NCBI RefSeq assembly: GCF_025947185.1 | Contig: NZ_CP110001.1 | Location: forward strand, 4,526,001 to 4,590,000 | Direction: 5' to 3' | DNA length: 64,000 bases | Source: Flavobacterium sp. N2038 | GTDB lineage: Bacteria > Bacteroidota > Bacteroidia > Flavobacteriales > Flavobacteriaceae | Shown: positions 30,301 through 39,047 of the stretch, piece by piece | How positions within the stretch are numbered: the first letter of the stretch is position 1 | Layout of the letters: every line of letters begins with the position of its first letter | Notes under the pieces: generated by a model | The model's input: only the letters and a program-made list of their open reading frames with translations | Database searches by the model: none | Told to the model about the DNA's origin: nothing | Made by a program: the position numbers and the translations under genes

Positions 30301-30373
30301 TTCTAAGCGCCTCAACAATAGAACCATTCTCTAGTTCTTCAACACTTTTCCAGTATTTTTTGTTTGATGACAT
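27320..30373 (-). CDS. actB: Alternative complex III subunit ActB (molybdopterin-oxidoreductase-like plus Fe-S domain)
   Basis: 1017 residues. A Tat-like signal sits inside an unusually long leader: SRRDFLKYVGF near residue 50, with AACEG after it. The large middle part resembles complex iron-sulfur molybdoenzymes but in ACIII it binds no molybdopterin. The C-terminal part carries four cluster motifs: CTGCGACVIACHAENN, CQHCNHAPCETVCPV, CANNCPYK and CSMCIQMT plus a later C pair (ACSSACSSGA). It gives the electron wire from ActC quinol site to the hemes of ActA. It follows actA with a 32-bp gap. Confidence 0.94.
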   Translation of the reverse strand: MSSNKKYWKSVEELENGSIVEALRNNEFVEEIPTDEFLGNAEALASSGTSRRDFLKYVGFSTAAVTLAACEGPVHKSIPYVLQPEQIIPGVADYYATTVFDGFDFANLLVKTREGRPIKVENNTIEGAKFSANARIHASILGLYDSSRLKEPKLDGKNSSWSAVDLKIKSSLAEAKAKGGQVVLLTNTLASPSTEKLIGEFIAKNPNAKHVVYDAVSSSEALDAFEAVYGERALVDYDFSKASLIVSVGADFLGDWQGGGYDSGYAKGRIPQNGKMSRHFQFESNMTLSGAAADKRVPMTGADQKQALVQIYNIVVGASVPVTLEGNFKAEVVKAAQQLKAAGSKGVLVSGIEDKNAQLLVLAINQALASESFSTVGTRQIRKGSNAVVSQLLKDMNAGSVHTLIMSGVNPVYTLADSASFVSGLKKVNTSVAFALKDDETASIATIAAPAPHYLESWGDVVITKGTYGLTQPTIRPIFNTKQFQDVLLSLNGVGGTFYDYLKANAAGFVAGSSWNKVLHDGVVVIGSTALAGGSFDYAGAANALSKSKSVGGLELVLYTKTGLGDGQHANNPWLQEFPDPITRVSWDNYITVSNSDAKKYDLSNEIVANGGLNGSYATITTADGVKLENVPVIVQPGQAVGTIGLALGYGRKAALKEEMQVGLNAYALYKNFNGVQSITLAKANGVHEFACVQGQKTLMGRGDIIKETTLTVFNSEDAEHWNEKPMVSLDHQEVEATTVDLWESFDRSTGHHFNLSIDLNACTGCGACVIACHAENNVPVVGKAEVRRSRDMHWLRIDRYYSSESTFEGDNKRKEGIAGLSSSLSTFNEMEKPGDNPQVAFQPVMCQHCNHAPCETVCPVAATSHGREGQNHMAYNRCVGTRYCANNCPYKVRRFNWFLYNKNSEFDYHMNDDLGRMVLNPDVNVRSRGVMEKCSMCIQMTQATKLKAKNEGRPVRDGEFQTACSSACSSGAMIFGDVNDADSKVAKLAADERSYHLLEHVGTKPNVVYHVKVRNT

Positions 30374-30405
30374 TGTATATAAATATTAAAATCTTAATAA
30401 TTCGA

Positions 30406-31734
30406 TTAATAGTGGCATTTACCGCATTCTAAACCTCCCATTTGCGCTGCAGTTAATTTCTCTACACCGTATTTTTTAGAAAGTTCAGCATGAATTTTAT
30501 CATAATATGCATTTCCTTCCATCTTAACATCAGTTTTTCTATGGCAATCAATACACCATCCCATTGTTAATTTAGAATATTGCTTCATGATTTCAAATTC
30601 CTGTACCGGTCCATGACAAGTTTGACATTCAATTCCTGCAACAGAAACGTGTTGAGAGTGATTGAAATATACAAAATCAGGAAGATTATGAATACGAACC
30701 CATTTTACAGGCTGCGTTTTTCCAGTATAAGCTTGTTTAGTTTTATCCCAACCAACAGCATCATATAATTTTTGAATTTGAGCATCGTAAAATGCTTTGC
30801 TGTACTCAGGAGTAGCAGTTGTTTCAGCAACTTCAGAGATGTTTTTATGACAGTTCATACAAACATTCAAAGAAGGAATACCTGCAGTTTTACTTACACG
30901 AGCAGCAGAGTGACAATATTTACAATTGATCTCATTATCACCAGCGTGAATTTTGTGAGAATAATGAATTGGCTGAATTGGCTCATAATTCTGATCTACA
31001 CCAACTTGCATTAAATATCCGTATACAAAATAACCACTAGCCAAAAGTAAAAAGATAGAAGTAACTAATACTAAAAATTGGTTTTTAGCAAAAGCTTTCC
31101 AGATTGGAGTTCTTCCTTCTTTAGGAGCAACCTCAATTCCATTATTACTAGCAACTTTAGTCAAAACTTTGTTCACCATGAACAACATTACAACCAAAAT
31201 AGCCATTACAAGAGCAAGAGCTCCTAAAATAACATTGTTTGAAATTCCACCGCCTTCAACTTTTTGTCCTGGAGGAACAGTTCCAGGAGTCGTAGCAACT
31301 TCAACCTTTTTCTCGGAAGTATAAGCTATAATATTATCAATATCACCCTCAGATAATTGAGGAAAAGAAGTCATTACTGCTTTGTTGTTTTCTTCAAAAA
31401 GTTTAACAGCAACAGCATCTCCTGACTTAATCATGTCAGAACTGTTATGCACCCACTTGTAAATCCAAGCCATATCATGCTTATCAGCAACTCCTCGAAG
31501 AGCCGGACCAGTTGATTTAGCATCTAATTTGTGACATGCAGCGCAATTTGCATTAAAAAGTTCTTTCCCTTTTACTGGATCACCACCAGATGTCGCAGCC
31601 GGAGCCGCAGCTTCAGGTGCCGCAGGAGCTGCAGCAGGATCTTGAGCAAATGAAGTTAGGGAGAAAATTAGCGTTAGCGATAAGCTAAGCAGCAATTTTC
31701 TGGAGATCGAATTATGGTTACCCACCTTTTTCAT
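30406..31734 (-). CDS. actA: Alternative complex III subunit ActA (multiheme cytochrome c)
   Basis: 442 residues and the first gene of the operon. Signal peptide ending about residue 30 (SFAQ), an Ala/Pro-rich linker, an N-terminal monoheme cytochrome c domain (CAACH at residues 64-68), a membrane helix (about 165-185), a second helix (about 215-235), then a periplasmic multiheme domain with CKYCH, CMNCH, CQTCH, CIDCH and a last CGKCH one residue before the C-terminus. That gives six CxxCH motifs. The Rhodothermus marinus ActA has five, so the N-terminal cytochrome domain is the extra one. It transfers electrons from the complex to the oxidase. Confidence 0.93.
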   Translation of the reverse strand: MKKVGNHNSISRKLLLSLSLTLIFSLTSFAQDPAAAPAAPEAAAPAATSGGDPVKGKELFNANCAACHKLDAKSTGPALRGVADKHDMAWIYKWVHNSSDMIKSGDAVAVKLFEENNKAVMTSFPQLSEGDIDNIIAYTSEKKVEVATTPGTVPPGQKVEGGGISNNVILGALALVMAILVVMLFMVNKVLTKVASNNGIEVAPKEGRTPIWKAFAKNQFLVLVTSIFLLLASGYFVYGYLMQVGVDQNYEPIQPIHYSHKIHAGDNEINCKYCHSAARVSKTAGIPSLNVCMNCHKNISEVAETTATPEYSKAFYDAQIQKLYDAVGWDKTKQAYTGKTQPVKWVRIHNLPDFVYFNHSQHVSVAGIECQTCHGPVQEFEIMKQYSKLTMGWCIDCHRKTDVKMEGNAYYDKIHAELSKKYGVEKLTAAQMGGLECGKCHY

Positions 31735-31821
31735 ATAGTATAATAATTATCTACTAATTTTTGGTATGATTTTTTCTGTAGTAAATCAGACAAAAATTAA
31801 TACCTTCTTTTAAAACTTGCA

Positions 31822-31851
31822 CAAAAATACGACTTATGAACTATTCTCAAA
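31822..31851 (-). promoter_or_regulatory. Promoter of the act-cta operon
   Basis: On the minus strand TTTG (31848-31851), an 18-bp spacer, then TATTTTTG (31822-31829) fits the Bacteroidota -33/-7 consensus TTTG-N19-TAnnTTTG. It predicts a leader of about 80 nt before actA. Confidence 0.55.
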
Positions 31852-31953
31852 ACCTTAAAATAGTCTTAAATATCAATTTATATCAATTCTAAATAATATT
31901 AAAATTTTACACTCAAAGTTTAAATAGTATTTTTGCACAAAAACCATCACATT

Positions 31954-32343
31954 ATGAGAATTTTAACCCCATCGAAAAGATTTTTCTTAACACTAACAAT
32001 GTTTACATTAGCTTATAACATTCAAGCTCAGGACCAAAATTTAACACTAAATCAAGATCCAAAATTTGAGCAGTTACTGAACGACAAACGCAAAATTAAC
32101 ACGTCAATAAACACAAACGACACTTATAGAATTCAAATTTTTAGCGGTAAAAGCGAGGAAGCTAAAAAAACACTATCCGATTTCAAGAGAGAATATTCAA
32201 ATATTGACGGAACGATTATTTTTAACACCCCAAACTACAAAGTAATCGTTGGAAATTTTAAAACAAGAATTGAAGCAGAACGAAATTTAGCTGACATCAG
32301 AAAAAAGTACAAAAGTGTATTTTTACTTAAGCCGGGAAAGTAA
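31954..32343 (+). CDS. SPOR-domain envelope protein
   Basis: 129 residues from the ATG at 31954. The frame opens earlier at a TTG (31933), but that TTG is the end of a -7 element TATTTTTG (31928-31935). Signal peptide ending near NIQAQ, a short linker, and a SPOR domain (about 60-129; YRIQIFSGKSEEAKK, NYKVIVGNFKTRIEAE). SPOR domains bind denuded glycan strands of peptidoglycan. A one-domain periplasmic protein; its partner is unknown. It is divergent from actA and followed by a strong terminator. Confidence 0.85.
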   Translation: MRILTPSKRFFLTLTMFTLAYNIQAQDQNLTLNQDPKFEQLLNDKRKINTSINTNDTYRIQIFSGKSEEAKKTLSDFKREYSNIDGTIIFNTPNYKVIVGNFKTRIEAERNLADIRKKYKSVFLLKPGK

Positions 32344-32371
32344 AAATTACAAACACTTAAACAACAAAAAA

Positions 32372-32403
32372 GGTAACTCTAACCGTGAGTTACCTTTTTT
32401 TTA
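32372..32403 (+). terminator. Terminator of the SPOR gene
   Basis: GGTAACTC (32372-32379) and GAGTTACC (32387-32394) with a 7-nt loop, followed by a long T run; 29 bp after the stop. Confidence 0.85.
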
Positions 32404-32476
32404 TTTTGACATAGCCCATACAAGACAGCCTGTCACATTACCAAATACTTTTTTTTAAACTTAATCTCTCTCAGGT

Positions 32477-33268
32477 TCAATTACCCTCCTTCTCACCTCT
32501 AACTTCGGCCAGTATCTCAACCACCTCCTTTTTCACTTCTTCTAAATCTTTCTGAAAACTCGCGTTCACAAAAAGACATTCAGCAGTGGCTTTCCCCATA
32601 ATTCTTCCCATCTCTACATCGCTATGCCAATGCGCATTACAAATAATACGGCTTTCTCCAAAATCGCGTCCTCTTTTTAATATCACCTCTCTATTATGCG
32701 GAAAAATTTCAATTAAAATCAATGACCACGCACAGCCAACAGCTGCATGACCAGATGGAAAAGAACCAACCTTTTTCAATATTCCTTCCTGATCAGGTGT
32801 ACAGGTTTTTTCGCTATTAACAACAAATGGACGCACACGATTATAATAATTCTTCGCCGCATATGTTGACAATCCAGCATCTGTCATTACCCTACGCATA
32901 AGTGTATAAAGTTTAGGCGTTTTTTGTTCGTCAATCTCAATTTCCAAAACAGCTTCAAAATTTTTAGCAGCAAAAGGAAATGACAAATCTGCATCGCTGG
33001 CTGCTTTCAGAAATCGAACCTTATCACTAGATTCAACAGCCCTTTTCGCATATTCCAAATCAATTCCATACGCCCGGGAAGTCATTTCCGGCGGCGGCGA
33101 TAACAACTCCAAACTATTTGGCATTTCTTCTTCAGACAAATATCCATGCAACAAACCAGGCATAATTGCCCTAAGCTGTTCAACGGTAGTAAATTTAGAA
33201 ACAACATCATTACGCTTAAAACTTTTACGTACAAACTTATTGACAATATGAATTATTTTTAACCCCAT
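32477..33268 (-). CDS. Class A acid phosphatase-like PAP2 superfamily protein
   Basis: 263 residues from the ATG at 33268. Motifs of the PAP2/haloperoxidase phosphatase site are complete: KNYYNRVRP, GSFPSGHAA (catalytic His), and GESRIICNAHWHSDVEMGR. The last has the class A non-specific acid phosphatase form, and the LSPPPEMTSRAYGIDL segment also matches PhoN-type enzymes. Those enzymes are periplasmic, but no clear signal peptide is visible here: the first 25 residues are basic and only weakly hydrophobic. It may be cytoplasmic or have lost its leader. Likely reaction: phosphomonoester hydrolysis; substrate unknown. Stands alone. Confidence 0.8.
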   Translation of the reverse strand: MGLKIIHIVNKFVRKSFKRNDVVSKFTTVEQLRAIMPGLLHGYLSEEEMPNSLELLSPPPEMTSRAYGIDLEYAKRAVESSDKVRFLKAASDADLSFPFAAKNFEAVLEIEIDEQKTPKLYTLMRRVMTDAGLSTYAAKNYYNRVRPFVVNSEKTCTPDQEGILKKVGSFPSGHAAVGCAWSLILIEIFPHNREVILKRGRDFGESRIICNAHWHSDVEMGRIMGKATAECLFVNASFQKDLEEVKKEVVEILAEVRGEKEGN

Positions 33269-34129
33269 ATCCAACTTCCATACAAACCATTAAAACTATT
33301 GTTTGATCTTAATTTTAAAACAAAGGAATAAATAATTCAGGAATCAAAACACATCTGTTTTTCGGCATTATGTTTCATATTACAAAATGCAACATGTTTA
33401 TTTATTAAATCCCAAAATACACCAATGAGTAGTCCTGAAAAAGACCAACTCAATTAACACTATAAAATTAGTTCGATCAGAACAAAATTATTTCCGTTTC
33501 GATTTATATTTCCATCTTTTTACCCCTTTTAACTCTGTAAATAATGTTGATTTGGAGTTAGTATACTCTTTACCTCAATACCAAAGACTCCTATCAGAAT
33601 GATGCACGGGACTCTCATTTTTTCTTCTATTAATAACATCCCTTGTAGAACTAATATGTAGAAGACGCTATTAAATTATCAGAATAAATTACACCCTACA
33701 ATTTTCTTTGAATAATCATCAGTTAGTAAATCCAGACAATGTATTTATCTATCGTTCTTTAATTAAAACTTCCACTCACACAGCCACCTTATAGTACCTT
33801 CTAATCTTTAGAACTAATAAATATTCATCTCTTATAATTCAAATCATTTATCTTTTCCAATTTTCATTTTATATCTCATAAAATAAAAACCATCTTTTAA
33901 CACAATAAAGATTTCCTCTTCTTGCTTTTAGGATTTTTTTTGACATACAGACATCATTAAAGATCCATCGCCCGCTCTTTCAAAGTTTAATTTCAGTTGA
34001 GTTGATTTTCAACAACTACCCTACTGAAAATTTTGCCATAAGTTTATCAAGGAGGTAATATCCCCAATTCTTTTCCTTTTATTGATATAACTTTTCAAAT
34101 TACAGTCACTCTTTTTTAGGATAAGACAT
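33269..34129. other. 860-bp gap without genes
   Basis: No ORF of useful length in any frame, and stop codons are dense on both strands. Very AT-rich with pyrimidine-rich tracts on the + strand. No tRNA, RNase P, tmRNA or SRP signature was seen. A short inverted repeat GTTGA-TTT-TCAAC lies near 34000. It could be a decayed gene or an unannotated RNA; nothing firm can be said. Confidence 0.5.
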
Positions 34130-34158
34130 AAACAAAAAAAATCCCGATTGCTCGGGAT
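34130..34158 (-). terminator. Terminator of the rimP-nusA-infB operon
   Basis: ATCCCGA / TCGGGAT stem with TTGC loop (34141-34158). On the minus strand it is followed by a T run (complement of 34134-34140). Lies 26 bp after infB. Confidence 0.85.
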
Positions 34159-34183
34159 TTTATATTTGAAAAAGTATTTCAAT

Positions 34184-37081
34184 TTATTTCAATTTTTTCT
34201 TAATTGCAACTTCATGGTATGCTTCAATAACATCTCTTTCTTCGATATCGTTAAAACCTTTGATCTGAATACCACAATCGTAACCTTTAGAAACCTCTTT
34301 AACATCATCTTTGAAACGTTTCAATGCTACAAGTTCACCTGTATGCACTACAACACCATCTCTGATAACTCTAATTTTAGAAGCTCTCATGATTTTTCCG
34401 TCTGTTACCATACAACCTGCAATTGAACCAACTTTAGAAATTTTGAAAATCTCACGGATTTCAGCAGTTCCTAAAATTTCTTCTTTCATCTCCGGTGCCA
34501 ACATTCCTTCCATTGCATCTTTCAAGTCATCGATAGCTGCGTAGATAATAGAGTAGTAACGGATATCGATTTCTTCTTTATCAGCAAGTTGTCTTGCATT
34601 TCCAGCAGGACGAACGTTAAATCCAATAATGATTGCATCTGACGCAGAAGCCAACATTACGTCAGTTTCTGTAATTGCACCAACTCCTTTATGTATGATA
34701 TTAATTTGAATTTCTTCAGTAGAAAGTTTAGAGAACGAATCTGATAATGCCTCAACAGATCCATCAACGTCTCCTTTAAGGATTACGTTTAATTCTTTAA
34801 ACTGACCAAGAGCGATACGACGACCAATTTCGTCAAGTGTAATATGACGTTGAGTACGTACAGATTGTTCACGCATTAATTGAGAACGTTTAGATGCAAT
34901 TTGTTTTGCTTCTTTTTCATCTTCAAACACGTTAAACTTATCACCCGCTGTTGCAGCCCCATCTAAACCTAGAACAGATACAGGAGTCGAAGGACCAGCT
35001 TCTAAAACAACATGCCCTCTTTCATCATGCATCGCCTTAACTTTACCATGGTGTTTTCCTGCCAACATGTAATCTCCAACTTTAAGAGTTCCATGTTGAA
35101 CTAAAATTGTAGACACATATCCTTTTCCTTTATCTAAGAAAGCTTCAACAACAGTTCCCTGAGCCGCTTTATTCGGATTAGATTTTAAATCTAAGATTTC
35201 TGCTTCTAATAAAACTTTTTCCAATAATTCTTTTACTCCTGTTCCAACTTTTGCAGAAATATCATGTGACTGAATTTTTCCACCCCAATCTTCAACAAGT
35301 AAATTCATACTAGCCAAACGCTCTTTGATTTTCTCAACATTAGCATTTGGTTTATCAATTTTATTGATTGCAAATATAATTGGCACTCCCGCAGCTTGTG
35401 CGTGAGAAATTGCTTCTTTTGTTTGTGGCATGATATCATCATCCGCCGCTACTACGATAATAGCAATATCGGTAACCTGAGCTCCACGTGCACGCATCGC
35501 TGTAAACGCCTCGTGACCCGGTGTATCTAAGAATGCGATTTTTTGACCACTATCTAAAGTTACTCCATATGCTCCAATGTGCTGTGTAATACCTCCAGAC
35601 TCACCAGCGATAACATTTTCTTTACGAATATAATCCAGTAAAGATGTTTTACCGTGATCGACGTGACCCATTACAGTAACAATTGGTGCTCTAGTAACTA
35701 AATCTTCTTCTCTATCTTCAACCACTTCGATAGCCTCTTCGATATCAACTGTGATGAACTCAACTTCATAACCGAACTCATCAGCTACAATCGTTAATGT
35801 TTCAGCATCCAGACGTTGATTCATGGTAACCATGATTCCAAGCGACATACAAGTTCCGATAACTTTAGTAATCGGCACATCCATCATGATTGCAATTTCA
35901 CCTACAGTAACAAACTCAGTAACCTTAATAGTTTTACTTCCTTCGTCAAGCGCTCTTTGCTCATCATCAGATTTCTGACGGTGTGTTTCTCTTTTATCTC
36001 TTCTGTACTTAGCAGCTTTTGATTTACCACCTTTCCCTTGAAGTTTTTCAAGAGTTTCTCTAATTTGATTTTTTACTTCCTCTTCAGTAGGCTCTACTTT
36101 TGCAACAATTGCAGGACGGTTTCCTTTTACAAAACCAGGTCTTGAACTTCTGTTAGCATTAAAACCTCCACCTCCGGTATTTGGAGTTATTTTATTAGGA
36201 TTTGGTGTTCCCGGCGCATTACCTGTTGCAGGTTTTGGCGCACCAGGAGTTCCTGGCTTAGGAGCAATTCTTTTACGCTTATTTTTATTAGCATTATTTC
36301 CGGCTCCCGGAGCTCCAGGTTTATTAGGAGTAATCTTTGGATCTTCTTTCTTTTTCTTAGGCTTATTAAATTGAGATAAATCAATTGTTTGACCTGTAAG
36401 AGTAGTTCCAGATAATTTTTGATATTGAGTAGTGATAATCTCCTCTGCAGTAGTTGGATCAGTTGAAACAATTGGCTCCTGTGCTACTTTAGAAGTTTCT
36501 GCTTTCACTTCTTTCTTCTCTATCTCTTTCTTTTCTGTAATAATAGGTTTTTCAACCTTTTTCTCTTCAGAAACTACAGGAGCAGTTTGCTCAGGCTGTA
36601 CAATTTCTTTTTGAACAGGTTTTTCTGGCTGAACTGGAGTAGTAATAACTGTTTTAGGTTCTTCAACCTTAACTGGCTCCTCAACAGGAGGAGTAGCAAC
36701 AACTGCAGGCTTCTTAGGATTTAAATCAATTTTACCAACTTGAACAGGTCCGGTTACAACAGCTCTCGCTTTTATAATCTCCTGCTGTTTTTGGCGCTCC
36801 TCATCTTGTCTGCGTTTGTCTTCAATTTCTTTCTCACGTTCAACACGTAATGCTTCTTTCTCTTTTCTTTTCTCTTCTCCTACCTCTTTAGAAGCTTCCT
36901 TATTCCCCTTATCGCCCGCAAATTGGCTTTGCAGGATATTAAATTCACTGTCAGAAATTTTAGCATTTGGATTTGCATCAATAGCAATTCCCTTATCTTT
37001 TAGATAATCAACAGCTCTTTCTAACGAAATATTTAATTCCCTTAAAACCTTGTTTATTCTTATTACTCTCTCTTCAGACAT
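34184..37081 (-). CDS. infB: Translation initiation factor IF-2
   Basis: 965 residues. N-terminal IF2-N helix bundle (1-55), a long charged and Pro/Ala/Gly-rich linker (about 60-340), a second IF2-N domain (about 385-430), then the GTPase domain with GHVDHGKTS (near residue 473), DTPGHEAF and NKID, followed by domains II, III and the C-terminal fMet-tRNA-binding domain. It brings initiator tRNA to the 30S subunit. Third gene of rimP-nusA-infB, 59 bp after nusA. Confidence 0.97.
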   Translation of the reverse strand: MSEERVIRINKVLRELNISLERAVDYLKDKGIAIDANPNAKISDSEFNILQSQFAGDKGNKEASKEVGEEKRKEKEALRVEREKEIEDKRRQDEERQKQQEIIKARAVVTGPVQVGKIDLNPKKPAVVATPPVEEPVKVEEPKTVITTPVQPEKPVQKEIVQPEQTAPVVSEEKKVEKPIITEKKEIEKKEVKAETSKVAQEPIVSTDPTTAEEIITTQYQKLSGTTLTGQTIDLSQFNKPKKKKEDPKITPNKPGAPGAGNNANKNKRKRIAPKPGTPGAPKPATGNAPGTPNPNKITPNTGGGGFNANRSSRPGFVKGNRPAIVAKVEPTEEEVKNQIRETLEKLQGKGGKSKAAKYRRDKRETHRQKSDDEQRALDEGSKTIKVTEFVTVGEIAIMMDVPITKVIGTCMSLGIMVTMNQRLDAETLTIVADEFGYEVEFITVDIEEAIEVVEDREEDLVTRAPIVTVMGHVDHGKTSLLDYIRKENVIAGESGGITQHIGAYGVTLDSGQKIAFLDTPGHEAFTAMRARGAQVTDIAIIVVAADDDIMPQTKEAISHAQAAGVPIIFAINKIDKPNANVEKIKERLASMNLLVEDWGGKIQSHDISAKVGTGVKELLEKVLLEAEILDLKSNPNKAAQGTVVEAFLDKGKGYVSTILVQHGTLKVGDYMLAGKHHGKVKAMHDERGHVVLEAGPSTPVSVLGLDGAATAGDKFNVFEDEKEAKQIASKRSQLMREQSVRTQRHITLDEIGRRIALGQFKELNVILKGDVDGSVEALSDSFSKLSTEEIQINIIHKGVGAITETDVMLASASDAIIIGFNVRPAGNARQLADKEEIDIRYYSIIYAAIDDLKDAMEGMLAPEMKEEILGTAEIREIFKISKVGSIAGCMVTDGKIMRASKIRVIRDGVVVHTGELVALKRFKDDVKEVSKGYDCGIQIKGFNDIEERDVIEAYHEVAIKKKLK

Positions 37082-37140
37082 ATAACCTTTTTATTATTAC
37101 CTTTTTCGTTGTGTTGTTAGAGCAGACGTTCAGCTATTGC

Positions 37141-38394
37141 CTAGCTATCAAACTCCTCTTTTAGTATCTTCATAACATCCAGAATTGTTTCCTCTTCTAA
37201 ATCTGTTCTTCTTACTAAATCTTCTACTTCTTGTTTCAAAATACTTTTTGCAGTATCCAAACCTATCTTAGCAAATTCTTCTATAACCCATTCTTCGATT
37301 TCATCTGAAAACTCTGTTAATTCAACATCATCTTCATCTGCAACTGTTCCTGCCACATCTCCTTCACGGATAACATCTAATTCATAACCTGTCAACTGAC
37401 CTGCTAATTTAATATTGTGACCACCTCTACCAATTGCTTTAGAAACTTCTTCTAATTTCAAGAACACTTCGGCTCTTTTAGTTTCTTCATCAATTTTGAT
37501 AGAAGAAACTTTTGCCGGACTTAAAGCTCTTGTTATAAATAACTGAATGTTATTTGTATAGTTAATTACGTCAATATTTTCGTTTCCTAATTCACGAACA
37601 ATTCCGTGAATACGAGAACCTTTCATACCAACACAAGCTCCTACAGGGTCAATTCTGTCATCATAAGAATCTACCGCTACTTTTGCTTTTTCACCAGGAA
37701 TACGTACTACATTTTTTACTGTAATTAATCCGTCGAATACTTCCGGAATTTCCTGCTCAAACAATTTTTCTAAAAACTTCTCAGAAGTTCTAGACATAAT
37801 AATTTGAGGTTTGTTTCCTTTTAATTCAACGCTTTCAATAATTCCACGAACATTATCTCCTTTACGGAAAAAGTCAGATGGAATTTGTTTTTCTTTCGGA
37901 AGTACAATCTCATTCCCTTCATCATCAACTAAGATAACAACTCTAGGACGTACGTGATGTACTTCTGCTGTATAAATATCACCAATAATATCTTTAAATT
38001 GCTTGTAAAGATTTGTATTATCGTGTTCGTGAATTTTAGATATTAAGTTTTGACGCAATGCTAAAATAGCTCTTCTTCCTAAATCAATCAATTTAACCTC
38101 TTCAGAAACTTCTTCACCAATTTCAAAATCCGCTTCGATCATTCTTGCTTCAGTCAAGGTAATTTCTTCGTTTTCAAAATCCAGATCCTCATCAGCAACG
38201 ATTACTCTTCTTCTCCAAATTTCCATATCTCCTTTATCAGGATTTATAATAATATCGAAGTTATCATCAGAACCGTATTTTTTCTTTAATGCATTTCTAA
38301 AAACGTCTTCTAAAATTGCCATAAGCGTTACACGATCAATAAGTTTATTATCTTTAAACTCTGAGAATGAATCGATTAATGCTAAATTTTCCAT
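37141..38394 (-). CDS. nusA: Transcription termination/antitermination factor NusA
   Basis: 417 residues: N-terminal RNA-polymerase-binding domain (about 1-125), S1 domain (about 130-205), and two KH domains (VGACVGMKGSRIHGIV and AIGRGGHNIKLAGQLTG). The acidic C-terminal repeats of the E. coli protein are absent, as usual in this phylum. It follows rimP with a 13-bp gap. Confidence 0.97.
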   Translation of the reverse strand: MENLALIDSFSEFKDNKLIDRVTLMAILEDVFRNALKKKYGSDDNFDIIINPDKGDMEIWRRRVIVADEDLDFENEEITLTEARMIEADFEIGEEVSEEVKLIDLGRRAILALRQNLISKIHEHDNTNLYKQFKDIIGDIYTAEVHHVRPRVVILVDDEGNEIVLPKEKQIPSDFFRKGDNVRGIIESVELKGNKPQIIMSRTSEKFLEKLFEQEIPEVFDGLITVKNVVRIPGEKAKVAVDSYDDRIDPVGACVGMKGSRIHGIVRELGNENIDVINYTNNIQLFITRALSPAKVSSIKIDEETKRAEVFLKLEEVSKAIGRGGHNIKLAGQLTGYELDVIREGDVAGTVADEDDVELTEFSDEIEEWVIEEFAKIGLDTAKSILKQEVEDLVRRTDLEEETILDVMKILKEEFDS

Positions 38395-38407
38395 GCGAAT
38401 TCTTTAA

Positions 38408-38872
38408 TTAAAATGTTACTGTAACAATTGCCTCTTTAATTTCTGTATAAGGTATTTGTTGCTCTTTTTGAACTGTTTCTTTTCCTTTTCCTACTTTTTT
38501 CGGTTCTCTTGCTTCCCAAGACAAAATTATAAAAACATCGTTAGCTTCAACCAATTCTGCTTCAATTTTTTCAGTATTTGTAGTAACAATCAATGTTCTA
38601 CCAATATTTTTCTTGTATTGTCTTGTCATTTTCAAAGGTGATCCTACTCCAACCGATGCTACTTCAAGCGAAAAATCCTGCTCTTCACGATCCAGATTAT
38701 TCTCGATTGCACGACTAATATCAATACAATCCTGCAGCGCCACTCCATTATCACCGTCTAAACCAACACTAATTTTAAAAGAATCTGAAACTGCCAGGTC
38801 AATCAAAAAGATCGATGGCTTTTCCAGAAGAGCTTCTGTAATTAATCCGTTTACTTTTTCTTTAAATGTCAT
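38408..38872 (-). CDS. rimP: Ribosome maturation factor RimP
   Basis: 154 residues from the ATG at 38872 ([11 protein letters not shown]). The longest frame starts 12 codons earlier, inside a GC-rich hairpin, and is less likely. The N-terminal alpha/beta domain has the family features ([35 protein letters not shown]), followed by the C-terminal SH3-like domain. It assists 30S maturation. First gene of the rimP-nusA-infB operon. Confidence 0.93.
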   Translation of the reverse strand: MTFKEKVNGLITEALLEKPSIFLIDLAVSDSFKISVGLDGDNGVALQDCIDISRAIENNLDREEQDFSLEVASVGVGSPLKMTRQYKKNIGRTLIVTTNTEKIEAELVEANDVFIILSWEAREPKKVGKGKETVQKEQQIPYTEIKEAIVTVTF

Positions 38873-38885
38873 AATTTTATAAAAA

Positions 38886-38906
38886 GAGGGGACACTTAGT
38901 CCCCTC
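38886..38906 (-). promoter_or_regulatory. Terminator-like hairpin in the rimP leader (candidate attenuator)
   Basis: GAGGGGAC / GTCCCCTC, perfect 8-bp GC-rich stem with a 5-nt loop. On the minus strand it is followed by TTTTT and then, 13 nt after the stem, the rimP ATG. It lies between the predicted promoter (38935-38962) and the gene, so it would be in the mRNA leader. No upstream minus-strand gene needs a terminator here. Confidence 0.6.
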
Positions 38907-38934
38907 ATTATTTAGATTTTAATAAATAACGGTG

Positions 38935-38962
38935 CAAATATAGTGTTTTTTTTATAAATCAA
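38935..38962 (-). promoter_or_regulatory. Promoter of rimP-nusA-infB
   Basis: On the minus strand TTG (38960-38962), a 17-bp spacer and TATATTTG (38935-38942), matching TAnnTTTG. The predicted start of transcription near 38930 gives a leader of about 58 nt. Confidence 0.6.
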
Positions 38963-38968
38963 AATAAA

Positions 38969-38999
38969 TTGATTGCTCTAATAATATTTCTTATCTTTA
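38969..38999 (+). promoter_or_regulatory. Possible promoter of the universal stress gene
   Basis: TTG (38969-38971), a 20-bp spacer and TATCTTTA (38992-38999), one base off the -7 consensus. It is divergent from, and next to, the rimP promoter. Confidence 0.4.
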
Positions 39000-39047
39000 T
39001 AGAAGCAATAAAACAACAGATTACTCAATAATTTAACCCAAAAAATT

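Noticed and set aside
31928..31953. Start of the SPOR protein at the TTG at 31933
   Set aside because: That TTG is part of a -7 promoter element; the ATG at 31954 gives a normal signal peptide.
33269..34129. RNase P RNA, tmRNA or SRP RNA in the large gap
   Set aside because: None of the conserved core motifs was found and the region is too AT-rich for these RNAs.
38873..38908. Longer RimP start at 38908
   Set aside because: It would place the start codon within the leader hairpin and add residues not found in RimP.
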